DNA of 44,592 nt from Nitratireductor sp. (lineage in GTDB: Bacteria; Pseudomonadota; Alphaproteobacteria; Rhizobiales; Rhizobiaceae), in the NCBI RefSeq assembly GCF_017794765.1, contig NZ_CP051236.1, positions 2,077,176 through 2,121,767 of the forward strand, written 5' to 3'. Of this stretch, positions 16,701 through 25,171 are shown in pieces (the first letter of the stretch is position 1; every line of letters begins with the position of its first letter). The position numbers and the translations under genes are program-made. The notes beneath the pieces are model-generated. The model worked only from the letters and a program-made list of their open reading frames with translations, made no database searches and was not told where the DNA came from.

Positions 16701-18281
16701 GCGCTCAAGCGCGTCGCAGCAGGTGCGCAGGAACAGGGGGTTTTCGAATTCGGGGGAGAAGTTGGGCGCTGCCATGCGCACAATGCCGCGGGCATCGAGA
16801 TAACGCTGGGCGGCCTGCGCGGCCTGGCCGGCGAAGCCGGGATGGGCGATGCGAGGCAGCGCCTTTTCGTCGATCTCGCGAACGATGTAAGGCAGGAAGG
16901 TCGTGCGGCAAGAGAGGATTACCGCCACATGCGAGAAGCGGTCCGCCGTGGCGAGAAACGCTGCAAGACGATTGGCCCATAAAGCAACCCCTCCGCGTTC
17001 ATTGATTGCATCAATCATGACGAGCGCACGCGTGCCCGCTGCTTCGCCAGCGGCATCCAGCGTGCCGAGCAGCTCATCAGGCGTCGTATTGGTCAGGCCG
17101 AGCTGATCGGCGACCTGTCGCCAAGGCTCGCCATCGACAAAGCTGCCACCCAGGACCAAGACCGCAGGGAAACCTTGGCCGATGTGATGGTTCGCCACAT
17201 CGGCGAGCAGATGAGACTTGCCAGTCCCGGCTTCGCCCGTGACAAGCAGTCGATGCTCGTTCGCCAGCCGGCTGATTGGCCGCTTGATTTCGTCTGTTAC
17301 TTTCCCGATCGCCTCGTAAAGCTGATCGACATAGAACTGGGCGTGGCGCACCTCTTCGCGATCCCCGCCTTGCTGGGCGCGCAGATCCCAGATTGCCGCG
17401 GAGCAGGTTCGTAAGGTCTCGCTCGCAACATCTAGAGCTTCTATCCAAGCATCGAAGGGTACTGGGTCGGCCGGGCCAATCGATGCTGTTCGGATCAATC
17501 CGATGATAGTCTGAAGTTCTGCATCAAGGCCTGCGGCGGGCGCAGCTGCCGACCCTCCAGAAAGCAATCTCGCGATACTGGCGGTCGCGCGATGCCGGGC
17601 CTCATCGATATCGTCGGCGCGTCGGGTCAAGCCCTCAACAAAGCTCGGGTCGCGAGCGATCGCGAGTAACCCTCGGCGGATTGGGAGCTCTATGTTGAGT
17701 TCGGGCGTGTAACGCGTGCCGAGCGCATGGCGGGTAATTGCAAAACGCGTTTGAAACCAGTCCGGCGTGAAATGCAGAAGGTCGAACCAGTAGTGCCGCC
17801 GTCCAGCGTATCTTGGCTCGTTCCGGGAAAGTCGTTCTATGAGCTGCGTTTCGTCCCATAGTTCAATTGCCACCTTACGTGGAGCGACCGCTTTGGTGCG
17901 GGCTTGCAGCCAGCGATTCCAGCGATCCTTTTCGGAGATTCGGTTCCCAACCCGTCCGTCTGAGAGATTGAATGGCAGACTGACGATGAAACGCGAAAGC
18001 TGAGGGTGACGCGCAATCGCTTGCTTGAAGGATTTCGTCAGCTGCGCAGCTTCCTTGCTCCCAAACTCGAAAAAGTACTTTGCCTGCCAACCAGTCTCTC
18101 TTCCATCAGCTTCCACTCGGTAGCATTCGAGCCCGGCATCGGCGCCTGCACCCTTGCGGTGAAATCGAACATCTTGAGCGGTTTCCAGGACTGCAAGCTG
18201 GCAGACCATTTCCTCAAAACCGCTATGCTGGCTCCCATGATGCGGGCGAATGCTACGGAAATTGATCGTGGGAGAAGACAT
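13743..18281 (-). CDS. Avs-like STAND ATPase with N-terminal Mrr-like nuclease
   Basis: 1512 aa from the ATG at 18281; an in-frame TTG at 18329 would add 16 residues of low-complexity sequence, so I prefer the ATG. The N-terminal restriction-endonuclease-like domain (about 15-170) has GFEEMVCQL (Glu23), GADAGLECY (Asp48, Glu52) and GWQAKYF (Gln66, Lys68). A STAND/NACHT-type ATPase follows: Walker A GEAGTGKS (349-356), Walker B LVMIDAIN (420-427) and ILSCRTT as sensor. The remaining 1000 residues are helical, ending in a mixed region (DYWGIYRFDGSS) that I cannot place, and no clear TPRs are seen. This layout is that of Avs antiviral sensors, which oligomerise on binding a phage protein and activate the nuclease (family knowledge). 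The gene follows the 1706-aa STAND gene by 87 bp. Confidence 0.85.
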   Translation of the reverse strand: MSSPTINFRSIRPHHGSQHSGFEEMVCQLAVLETAQDVRFHRKGAGADAGLECYRVEADGRETGWQAKYFFEFGSKEAAQLTKSFKQAIARHPQLSRFIVSLPFNLSDGRVGNRISEKDRWNRWLQARTKAVAPRKVAIELWDETQLIERLSRNEPRYAGRRHYWFDLLHFTPDWFQTRFAITRHALGTRYTPELNIELPIRRGLLAIARDPSFVEGLTRRADDIDEARHRATASIARLLSGGSAAAPAAGLDAELQTIIGLIRTASIGPADPVPFDAWIEALDVASETLRTCSAAIWDLRAQQGGDREEVRHAQFYVDQLYEAIGKVTDEIKRPISRLANEHRLLVTGEAGTGKSHLLADVANHHIGQGFPAVLVLGGSFVDGEPWRQVADQLGLTNTTPDELLGTLDAAGEAAGTRALVMIDAINERGGVALWANRLAAFLATADRFSHVAVILSCRTTFLPYIVREIDEKALPRIAHPGFAGQAAQAAQRYLDARGIVRMAAPNFSPEFENPLFLRTCCDALERRGEQELPRGLAGVSGVFDFYFGAVAEAITARMGLFPRLRIVETALERLTEAMVEARSGYLPMAEAHALLEELHSSQNQTEQSLFFQLENEGVLTVEPVIDGSKMVELVRFTFERLSDHRIAQALLETAITGCDPAPAFAPDGALREYVDGTNAYRFAGIAEAFAVQLPERFGTELLDLIEDDMAIYDLLPSFQTSLLWRRQDAFQERTLELLNEHADYLDGDPWLETLIAIATEPGNAFNADYLDHWLRPLSMPERDELWSVRATYLAANDGNAIDTLIQWVLANGLNPIEPERARLAAITLAWLTSLSHRIVRDMATKALAALLVNRRELGAYLIDGFANLDDAYVVDRVLAAVYGGATRSGSDEGLGTLAEAAYSAVFANDPVPAHALIRDHARGIIELAAYRGVLPASVSLDRARPPYPAGPRLETVSDEVLAGFVQDYSGSFLRDDIMSSAFEDGDFARYEIDSLAHRFLKLPRDEVGRSDEARYNEWHARTIAGRRGRGEALERLIDVSGRLSAMPSDFNRWLDDIEDVPDGGNGGPTRKEVQAERDAAAADFRLLLSDAEYEDYEIYAEGWVEKGMWDAEASLRHPKFSGQTARRWVAWRAHDLGWTPERFARFERHMPSQGRMEHSIERIGKKYQWIAYHELTGRLADLVAVNGGFRDQPQPYRGPWQVDTREMDPTILITRTKERESSRQPATWWSPHAPRWREEPPQARIAWMRDESRDVPDVLKQLDVTDPDGRRWLVLDIGATRNQSVIDNGESVFLRMTWHKVHSLLVARGDADRLVRLLTSSERERDHPPEIDLPWRAYLGEYPWHPSYDHLHGDWELGTSKIEVFGTIANRYVERSGHNYSIEGSFNLSIPGPRLVRGLELRLAEGRSLAFCDAQGTIQFKDPSAEAAGHSAALIDRAALTALLERDGLELIWIFLGEKSAHGGRPHRSGWGGQLDYWGIYRFDGSSINGQLQFERKDADNRQLAEFLSHR

Positions 18282-18368
18282 AATCACTCTGGGCTTAGAT
18301 TTCGGGTTGGACGACTTCGATGAGCGCAAATGTAAATCGAAAATCCTGCATATGGATGCTGACAGTTT

Positions 18369-21300
18369 CTAGCCATTCACTCGCCTCAAAAACTCCGCGT
18401 CGACGGTCACACCGGCCGTCATGAGTGCATCACAGACTTTGTTCCAGACAGAAACGTTGGATAGCTTTTCCGCTTTCTGCCCGATTGAAAGAACACGTCT
18501 GCCAATGCCGAGTTCGTTCCAAAACCGATTGTTCGCTGCATCGGCCCATCGGTCGGCTGCAGCCGCGAGCGGGACCTCAGCAGTCGATGGCTCTAGGCAT
18601 TCGAGAATATGTAAGAACAAGTATGCGATAGTAGGGCATGATGGCGCTTCTCCAGTGATCTCAAGCAACAGCGGGATGAAGGGCATCAATTCGGGATCAG
18701 CCAAACCCTTCGTGTAAGCTTGGCCCTCACCAAACCCATAGCTTACTCGCATGAAAAAGGCGCTGATGAGTTCCTTCAGATGGATTTCCATACCGTCGCT
18801 TGTCGACCACAAATGACCGCGCCAATGCCGTGTCTGCTTAAGACGCGGCCAAAGACCCTCGCGCACCGACAGAAGATAGATTCGATCTTCTGCATCGCCT
18901 TCGATCAAATGAAGATCGCTCTGCACAATTAACGCCGCGGCAGCATCGATGAATGCTTCATCAGAAAAAGCTTTTAGGACATCGAATACCAATGCCTGGC
19001 GCGTATCCTCTTGCCAGTGTTGGGCATGCACAGCAGCGAAATGCATCAAACCTCGCGTCCAAACGCGTTCGATATCACCATCGTCTTCGCCGTCCTCGCC
19101 TGGCGCGTTTGTCGCTAAGAGCCAGTCCCGATTGGCGCGCATGAGCGTTCGCGATATCGCCATGGCACTTGTGCCGAGACGTTCAAGCGTTCGAAGCCAC
19201 GTGGTTCCTGTTTTCTCGTCGAAATAGTAGTCTGGCCATTGCGGCTCGGGCGCAGCGCGCTTCTTCGAGCCGTTCTTCCCACCAATCGTCAAAGTCCGTC
19301 TTGCACGCTTCGAACGTCGCGGAGGCGGCGTCGGCCACTCAGGCTCTGCGCCGTCCTCTCGCCATAGACGTTCTGCCTCGATCGCGGAGGACAAACGCAG
19401 TTTCAGGTCTGCGCATCGCTTGTCATAGGAGGCTTCGTCCTCATCGTAGTTCGCACGGCGGGGAATCCAGCAGCCGAGAATTGCTAGACGACAGATCGAG
19501 ATCAAGGCCTTCTCATCGATCCTGCCTGCCGCGGTTCGATGCCGCAGAAAGACTGGCGCAGCATTCATCGGGAATTCCACCACAGACCTCAAAAGCCGGT
19601 CTGTATCCGCCTCATCACCGCTAGCGGCGGCTAGATAGAGGAGGCCAGAAATCGCCAACGATCTCTCGTCGTACATGACATCGTCGCGCGGCCACGTCCT
19701 TTCCTGGCCCTTGGACTGCAGTGCTTCGTCAAATATCGATCTGAGCTTAGACCGATATCGCGCTAGGTCTTCAGGCGTGCCAAGGCGGGCGACAAATGCT
19801 GCAGCTGCGATGCGCGCCAGCCAAGGATCGTTTGGGTCGTGCGACGTATCTTCGTTTTCAGCCGGCGTGACGTTGGCGGTCTCGTCCAAGATCGCTTCTG
19901 CATCTACGACGTTTGCACTGACCGGCTTTGTCTCCTCGTCCATCGCCATGCGGACTGCCAGAGACCGAGTGAACGCTGAATGTTCCGCGCTCGCAGTGGC
20001 GGCACCTTCTTCCAGCCATCGTTTTTGTCCTGGCGGCCAATCGTAAGCCCATCCTTCGCGTTTCTCGCCCGACGCGTCCTTCTCCTTGACCTGCCTGTAG
20101 TGAATCCGGGATGAGAGGCGGAGCGCGTGGGACGCCATGAATTCAGGCGAGCCCCATTCGACAGCGTCTTGGGTCCACGGCCCAAGTCGTCTCACAGCCG
20201 CATCGAGCCGCTGCTGCAGCACAGCAAGCTCTTGCTCAGAACTTCTGAAGACAAGCTGAGGTATGACGTCGTGCAGCGCAAGGCTTCTTGACACACGGTT
20301 CGCCAGATCTTCTTCGACAGATCGGTCGGATGCCGGGGCCGACCGCCAGGTGCTGCCGAGCAGCCCCCCTCCGATCGAGTCAACCCTGTCGATATTGGCC
20401 CGCTCTGCGTCCAATGCCAGCGTTTCCGGTGACGCGAGAAGATCTCGTAGGATGTTTCCGTTCAGCGAAGAATGAGACAAGACGAGATCGACAACAACGA
20501 GCCATAGCGCGCCGAGTATCGGTCCCTCACCAACTACATCTGCAATTACCGATTCAAGTGCATCGCCTTCGTCAAGCCTGTGATGGGACCAGTGCTCTAG
20601 AGCCTGAAGTGCCTTGGCCAGCATTGCCGATGGCGTACGTCCGCGCGACCAGCCATAGCTGAACGACGCCGCAATCCTGCGCGTCTCGCCCATGAATTCT
20701 ATGGTAAAGTGCGGATCACCGTCTTCAGGCGCACACGCGCGCGTTGTCAGTTCTCTGATGAAGGACGTGCCAGTGGCAGGTGCTGCCTGAAGAAGCTCTG
20801 TAAATACGCCCATGCCGCATCGGCCAAGTACAAACGGACTGTCGACACGCGACAATGCATAGGAGCGCCGACCCCTTGTTATCGTATGGTAGTCGTCGTC
20901 ATCTTCCTCGTCTTCGGTCGCGCGCAAAAATGCTGCTGCGAATTCCGCAGGCGCTGCGCTCGACAAGCGCCCCGGAAACTCGAGGATCTGGCTCATTACT
21001 GCTTCCGGACGCTTCGAGTTTTTGACTGCGTTCAAATAGCGGGCCGCAACCTCTGGCGACAGCGGCGCCCAGAGCGCAATTTGAAGTCGAGCTGTTTCGA
21101 GAGCGTCGCCGGTGACCGCATACTTTATTTCCGGGAGTGTGTCTCGATACCGAGGCAGAGGGCGGTCTGTCTGCTCGATATCGGCGACCAAAATATCGGC
21201 CAAGCGACCCAGCAAGACTGGCGTCACTGTCTTTTCTCCAAACGCTGCAAGAACCAGCCAGTTTTGGAAAAGATCAACGACCGCTGACAAAGCAATTGGC

Positions 21301-23489
21301 TTCAAACGGTCAAAGCGCCGCAGACACCACAGGATGAGTCGCATCCACACCGGACCTGTTGGAAGGGTCATGCCTTCCGGAACTTCAACTCCGTCTGGCA
21401 GAGCCTTGCTTAAGAGGGGTGCTGCGGACTGAGTGTGCGATGCGATGAAGCGTCTGACGAGTTGCGCTGCTCGCTCCCCCTTATCCGCCAAGAGAAAATG
21501 GTCATATCGATCGAGCAAAGAGTCGGCATGTTCCGATCGGATAAGCGCCAACAATACGAGACCCGTCCATCCTGAGGCAGCGCCTTCACCCTCTAGTCGC
21601 GCGAGTAGTTCCGGCCACGCCTCGTCCGAGCTGCTTTCGGCAAGCATCCGGCACGCAAGTTCAAACCCGCGGGCCATCCAGAAAGGTGGCGGCGCGGCAA
21701 AGGGCAGACCGTCCATCACGACGGGATCATCCGATAAGACGCAAGCGGTCGCCCAATCTGTAAACAAATCGTGCCGGAAGCGAACCCGGTCCGAACGGAT
21801 TTCGACCAGCACTCCTTCCGCAATCAAACCCGCAACAGCCTGCGCGTCCTGTCCCGTGACATCGACTAGACCGGTGCCCTCGATGAGGCCTTGGCCGACC
21901 GCGTAGATCACGCGCTTGCGCGCGCGGGTCTCTCCGCTCGTTCGCTCACTCTTCCCCCCGCCGGAGGCCATCCAGTCGTTTGCGAGTTCCGCCTCACTGA
22001 TTGCTTCGGTAGTATCGAGCCGCGTTCTGATGAGCAGCCGCAACTTCAACAGGTTTCGGGCGAGCGGTTTCGCCGGATGATCCGGTCTTAGCAGGTATGC
22101 GAGCTGCGGAGATGCTGCCGCAAGCGCTTCTGCCTCATCGTCATCGAGCCCGTCCAACATCAGTCGTCTGCGACTAGACAGCTGCCCGAATGTCTCTTCG
22201 CCGATCCATGTAGCGGCTTCTTCCTCCCATCCAGGTCGTGCAGTGAACAGAACCGTCAGTCCCTGACACTGCAACCCTGCACGTAAGAGGTCGAGGACAG
22301 TCTTTCGTTGCGCGCCGTCGCGAAACCGATCAAGACCATCGATACAAAGGTAACCACCCCCGTCGCAGGCAAGATCGCTCAGAAACTCGTCTGCCGTCGC
22401 CTGTATATCGAACTGTGAGCGCATCGCGGACCAGCCGCCAGGCGGGGTCCGGTCTGGGGCCAGCACCAATATGCGAGAAACCGCTCCGCGACTCTCGACA
22501 ACAGTTCTAAGCAGACCGGATTTACCAACGCCGCTAGGCCCCGAAATCTCAACCACGCCGTCCAGCGTCTCCGCTGCCTGAAGCATTACCTCCAATTCGC
22601 GCCGAGGCTTTTCCCGCGCGAGCCGGCATTCATTCACCGTAAGTCCGATATCGTCGAGCGCATGGCGGCTCAGTTCCTCGATATGGCGGCGCGCCGCCGC
22701 AAGCGTCGGCGCTGAGCCGATGCTGATGTTCACAGCGTTCAGCTTGCGGATCAGCTCGCTTCGGTTCAGTTCGCCTCCCATGGCGTCGGCGCGAACTATA
22801 AGCCCGAACAGCCCGTCATAGGGATCGGGGCCACCGTCGGCGGATGTCAGCTGCTTTGCACGAAAGCGGTCATGCTGCTCGGCTATCGAGTTCGGGCGGG
22901 CATAATCGAATGTCAGGACTGAGAATGATCGAAGGATCTCGTAGAGAGTATCGCCCCCAGTCTCGCCGCTCGTTTCGAGGTGAACTCTGAACGCAGCGAC
23001 GAACGCGCGCATGTCCTTGTTGCTGCGCCCTGGCGTCTCAAGGAGCTTCAGGAACGAAGCGGCATCGATCGTCTGCTGCGCAAGTTCTAAAGCTTCCTGC
23101 ACGCCATTGTCGATCGCACCCGTGGTGCGCTCGATGGCAACCGCAAAGCGGCGGTTCGGCTCGATCTTTCGTGCTCTGACGATTGCGTTTACGATCGAAG
23201 CGAAACTGGCGTCGTTCTCTGTAAACGCCATCGATCGTTTGACCTGAACTTCAAGACAGCGATCTTTGCCTCCAGACGTCTTGCAATGCACGATTACGTC
23301 GTCGAGCGGATGCTCCTGACCGCCTCTTTGAAACTCAACGCGATCAACGATTGCTCCCGGCAATCCGAATGGCTCGGTGCTGGCTAACAACGCTAAAGCG
23401 TAGTGTGTGCCAACTTTAGCTTCAAACTGCGCACCGGCGGGACCGGTCGATCTGGGGCTTGAATCTTTTGCGGGGCGCGCTGGTTGCAT
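18369..23489 (-). CDS. STAND ATPase with N-terminal Cap4-like nuclease
   Basis: 1706 aa. The N-terminal domain (about 15-220) resembles Cap4/DUF4297-type PD-(D/E)XK nucleases: Glu23 in GAQFEAKVG, Asp63-Asp64 in HPLDDVIVH, and LEVQVKRS with Glu80, Gln82 and Lys84. The P-loop ATPase follows with Walker A GPSGVGKS (317-324), Walker B YLCIDGLDRF and VLFTARPGW. The long helical C-terminal part (about 600-1706) has no repeat I can name. A basic, lysine/arginine-rich linker occurs near residue 1420 (RRSKRARRTLT). ATG 23489 is preceded by GGGGGAA; a GTG at 23492 is the codon before. The design matches Avs-type phage sensors whose nuclease differs from that of the next gene. It lies 72 bp after hipA and 87 bp before the second STAND gene, on the same strand. 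Confidence 0.85.
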   Translation of the reverse strand: MQPARPAKDSSPRSTGPAGAQFEAKVGTHYALALLASTEPFGLPGAIVDRVEFQRGGQEHPLDDVIVHCKTSGGKDRCLEVQVKRSMAFTENDASFASIVNAIVRARKIEPNRRFAVAIERTTGAIDNGVQEALELAQQTIDAASFLKLLETPGRSNKDMRAFVAAFRVHLETSGETGGDTLYEILRSFSVLTFDYARPNSIAEQHDRFRAKQLTSADGGPDPYDGLFGLIVRADAMGGELNRSELIRKLNAVNISIGSAPTLAAARRHIEELSRHALDDIGLTVNECRLAREKPRRELEVMLQAAETLDGVVEISGPSGVGKSGLLRTVVESRGAVSRILVLAPDRTPPGGWSAMRSQFDIQATADEFLSDLACDGGGYLCIDGLDRFRDGAQRKTVLDLLRAGLQCQGLTVLFTARPGWEEEAATWIGEETFGQLSSRRRLMLDGLDDDEAEALAAASPQLAYLLRPDHPAKPLARNLLKLRLLIRTRLDTTEAISEAELANDWMASGGGKSERTSGETRARKRVIYAVGQGLIEGTGLVDVTGQDAQAVAGLIAEGVLVEIRSDRVRFRHDLFTDWATACVLSDDPVVMDGLPFAAPPPFWMARGFELACRMLAESSSDEAWPELLARLEGEGAASGWTGLVLLALIRSEHADSLLDRYDHFLLADKGERAAQLVRRFIASHTQSAAPLLSKALPDGVEVPEGMTLPTGPVWMRLILWCLRRFDRLKPIALSAVVDLFQNWLVLAAFGEKTVTPVLLGRLADILVADIEQTDRPLPRYRDTLPEIKYAVTGDALETARLQIALWAPLSPEVAARYLNAVKNSKRPEAVMSQILEFPGRLSSAAPAEFAAAFLRATEDEEDDDDYHTITRGRRSYALSRVDSPFVLGRCGMGVFTELLQAAPATGTSFIRELTTRACAPEDGDPHFTIEFMGETRRIAASFSYGWSRGRTPSAMLAKALQALEHWSHHRLDEGDALESVIADVVGEGPILGALWLVVVDLVLSHSSLNGNILRDLLASPETLALDAERANIDRVDSIGGGLLGSTWRSAPASDRSVEEDLANRVSRSLALHDVIPQLVFRSSEQELAVLQQRLDAAVRRLGPWTQDAVEWGSPEFMASHALRLSSRIHYRQVKEKDASGEKREGWAYDWPPGQKRWLEEGAATASAEHSAFTRSLAVRMAMDEETKPVSANVVDAEAILDETANVTPAENEDTSHDPNDPWLARIAAAAFVARLGTPEDLARYRSKLRSIFDEALQSKGQERTWPRDDVMYDERSLAISGLLYLAAASGDEADTDRLLRSVVEFPMNAAPVFLRHRTAAGRIDEKALISICRLAILGCWIPRRANYDEDEASYDKRCADLKLRLSSAIEAERLWREDGAEPEWPTPPPRRSKRARRTLTIGGKNGSKKRAAPEPQWPDYYFDEKTGTTWLRTLERLGTSAMAISRTLMRANRDWLLATNAPGEDGEDDGDIERVWTRGLMHFAAVHAQHWQEDTRQALVFDVLKAFSDEAFIDAAAALIVQSDLHLIEGDAEDRIYLLSVREGLWPRLKQTRHWRGHLWSTSDGMEIHLKELISAFFMRVSYGFGEGQAYTKGLADPELMPFIPLLLEITGEAPSCPTIAYLFLHILECLEPSTAEVPLAAAADRWADAANNRFWNELGIGRRVLSIGQKAEKLSNVSVWNKVCDALMTAGVTVDAEFLRRVNG

Positions 23490-23561
23490 CACACTTCCCC
23501 CGCTGCGGATTGGGACAGATGCACGCGATCACTGGTTTTCAGTCGCTGCATGCCGAAAGGG

Positions 23562-24785
23562 TCAAACCGCAAGGGCACGATTGATCTCCTCGTGCTGAAA
23601 TGCATCTGCGTAGGTTTGCACGTCATCAGTCGTGCATCCTTCTGACCGCAGCGCCTGCTTCCAGTTCTTTGAAATTATGTCCGCCATCTCAGATAAATGG
23701 GCTTTCGCGCTCTCGACCTTCACGTCAAAAAACTCACAAGCCTCCAACGCGATTTCGAGCGACGCTTCGAATGAGCCGCCTTGGATGATGCCCGTTTCCA
23801 AAACGCGGTGCCGGGAAGGCGATGGGTTGATGTCGAACGCCGGTGACAACCGCCACCGGTCATTCCCGGCATAGATGAACCCGTGGTTCTTGAGATGATC
23901 GTCCTTGTTCGACACCAGGATGGTGAAAACGATCCGTCGCCAGAGTTCGTGCAGGTCCTCGACCGGCTTGCTCGAAATCTGACGGATCACATCGGCGATG
24001 TCGGTGTAGAATCCGGCTTCCTCGCTCTGCCAGTCCAGCGCGGTGCGCGCCGAGATATAGGGAATGCGCGTGTCGCCGCGGCGGTCGAACCGGCGGATCA
24101 GCGCTATCGGACTGTCGCCGTCGCGAAGCTCAAGCCGGGCATCGGCCACGCGCAGCCCACACATGCGCGCCAGTTTCAGCGTCGCCACTTCGGCGCGCTC
24201 AACCGGTTTGGTGTCCTGTGCTGAGGTGAACTTGGCAATCCAGAGATGTCCGTCGCCTTCGACATTGGCTTTCGGTCGCGCGCCCCCCAGTGATCCTGCG
24301 ACACCAGCAAGATCACGTGCTTCCTCTTCCATACCGCTCGGGTCCTGCTCGAAGCGCTGCGCCAGCGTGCGCAGGTGTTCAAGCTCCACCAACCGGGGAA
24401 TGGGCGGCGTGAGGTCGGATAGTGGCTCCATGTCCTCGCCGAGGAAACGCAGCGCTCCTTGCCGGGTGCGGTCATCTGACAGGACGAGATAATCGAACTC
24501 GCTGAGGCCGCCGCCAAGCGCCTTGGTCATCAGCGCGCGCCCCCAGGAATCCGGCGCTGCATCGGCAAAGCATCCCGGCAGGGCCGAGCGCTTGTCGTCC
24601 TTCCCCGATGAAAAATGGCTGCCTTCGCGCAACGGCAGTCCCGGCGCGAGCGCAAAGCGATCCTCGGCGGCGAGCCAGGCCGCATCGTATTCGAACTGCG
24701 AATGCTGACGCCGCCCGTCGCTTTCAAAGCGTAGGCGTCCCACAATCCGTTTTCCTTCACCAAGCGCGACGATGGCCTCGGGCAT
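23562..24785 (-). CDS. hipA: HipA-type serine/threonine kinase toxin
   Basis: 407 aa with the two-domain HipA layout. The N-terminal couple_HipA domain (about 5-110) is followed by a kinase fold with phosphate-binding loop GSLGGARPK (164-172, Ser165 being the autophosphorylated position in relatives), Lys185 in WIAKF, catalytic loop NKDDHLKNH (293-301) and metal Asp318 in SPAFDINP, all intact. E. coli HipA phosphorylates glutamyl-tRNA synthetase and halts translation (family knowledge); the target here is unknown. The ATG shares one base with the hipB stop (TGATG), so the pair is coupled. Two STAND genes follow on the same strand after 72 bp, which is unusual for hipBA and suggests a joint operon. 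Confidence 0.92.
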   Translation of the reverse strand: MPEAIVALGEGKRIVGRLRFESDGRRQHSQFEYDAAWLAAEDRFALAPGLPLREGSHFSSGKDDKRSALPGCFADAAPDSWGRALMTKALGGGLSEFDYLVLSDDRTRQGALRFLGEDMEPLSDLTPPIPRLVELEHLRTLAQRFEQDPSGMEEEARDLAGVAGSLGGARPKANVEGDGHLWIAKFTSAQDTKPVERAEVATLKLARMCGLRVADARLELRDGDSPIALIRRFDRRGDTRIPYISARTALDWQSEEAGFYTDIADVIRQISSKPVEDLHELWRRIVFTILVSNKDDHLKNHGFIYAGNDRWRLSPAFDINPSPSRHRVLETGIIQGGSFEASLEIALEACEFFDVKVESAKAHLSEMADIISKNWKQALRSEGCTTDDVQTYADAFQHEEINRALAV

Positions 24786-25171
24786 CAGAAGCCGACTCCT
24801 TCCTCGTCATCGCCATCAGCGATCGGAGTAGCCTTGTCCTGGCCTTGGCTCGAAGACTTCGGCGTGCGCTTGCGATCGATCCGTTTGGGCAGGCTTTCCC
24901 GGTCGAGCAGCAATCCAGTGTCATCTGTGCCCGCGTCCAGAAAGTCCGAGATGCGGTCAATCTCGCCAAGGACGAGGCATGCCATGGCGAGCGTGCCAAT
25001 GCTCACACCGTCATCGCCTTTCTCGAGCCGGGCCACCGTGCTTTCGGACACACCAATCCGTTCCGCGAAGCCTTTCACGGAGATGCGCCGTTTCAAACGC
25101 GCCGTCTTGATATTTGCGCCCAGAGCCTCCAAGGCTCGGCGTGCGCTTACAGAGTTCACTTTAACCGCCAT
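24785..25171 (-). CDS. hipB: HipB-type antitoxin and repressor (XRE HTH)
   Basis: 128 aa. Residues about 15-75 form a Cro/CI-type helix-turn-helix: ALGANIKTARLKRRISVKG, then FAERIGVSESTVARLEKGD, with SIGTLAMACLVLG after it. The C-terminal 45 residues are charged and flexible (KRTPKSSSQGQDK), like HipB tails that contact HipA. Family members bind operators upstream of their own gene and neutralise HipA. Just upstream, around 25195-25210, GTCA-TATT-TGAC forms a small dyad on the minus strand that could be an operator; this is weak. As first gene of the five-gene leftward run, it could repress the whole defence cluster, not only hipA. Confidence 0.88.
   Translation of the reverse strand: MAVKVNSVSARRALEALGANIKTARLKRRISVKGFAERIGVSESTVARLEKGDDGVSIGTLAMACLVLGEIDRISDFLDAGTDDTGLLLDRESLPKRIDRKRTPKSSSQGQDKATPIADGDDEEGVGF

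Noticed and set aside
18282..18329. TTG start for the second STAND protein
   Set aside because: It adds a low-complexity Ser/Lys tail before a good ATG at 18281.
13743..23489. Assigning the two STAND genes to a numbered Avs type
   Set aside because: The nuclease and ATPase parts fit Avs-like proteins, but the C-terminal halves cannot be matched to a specific type by eye.
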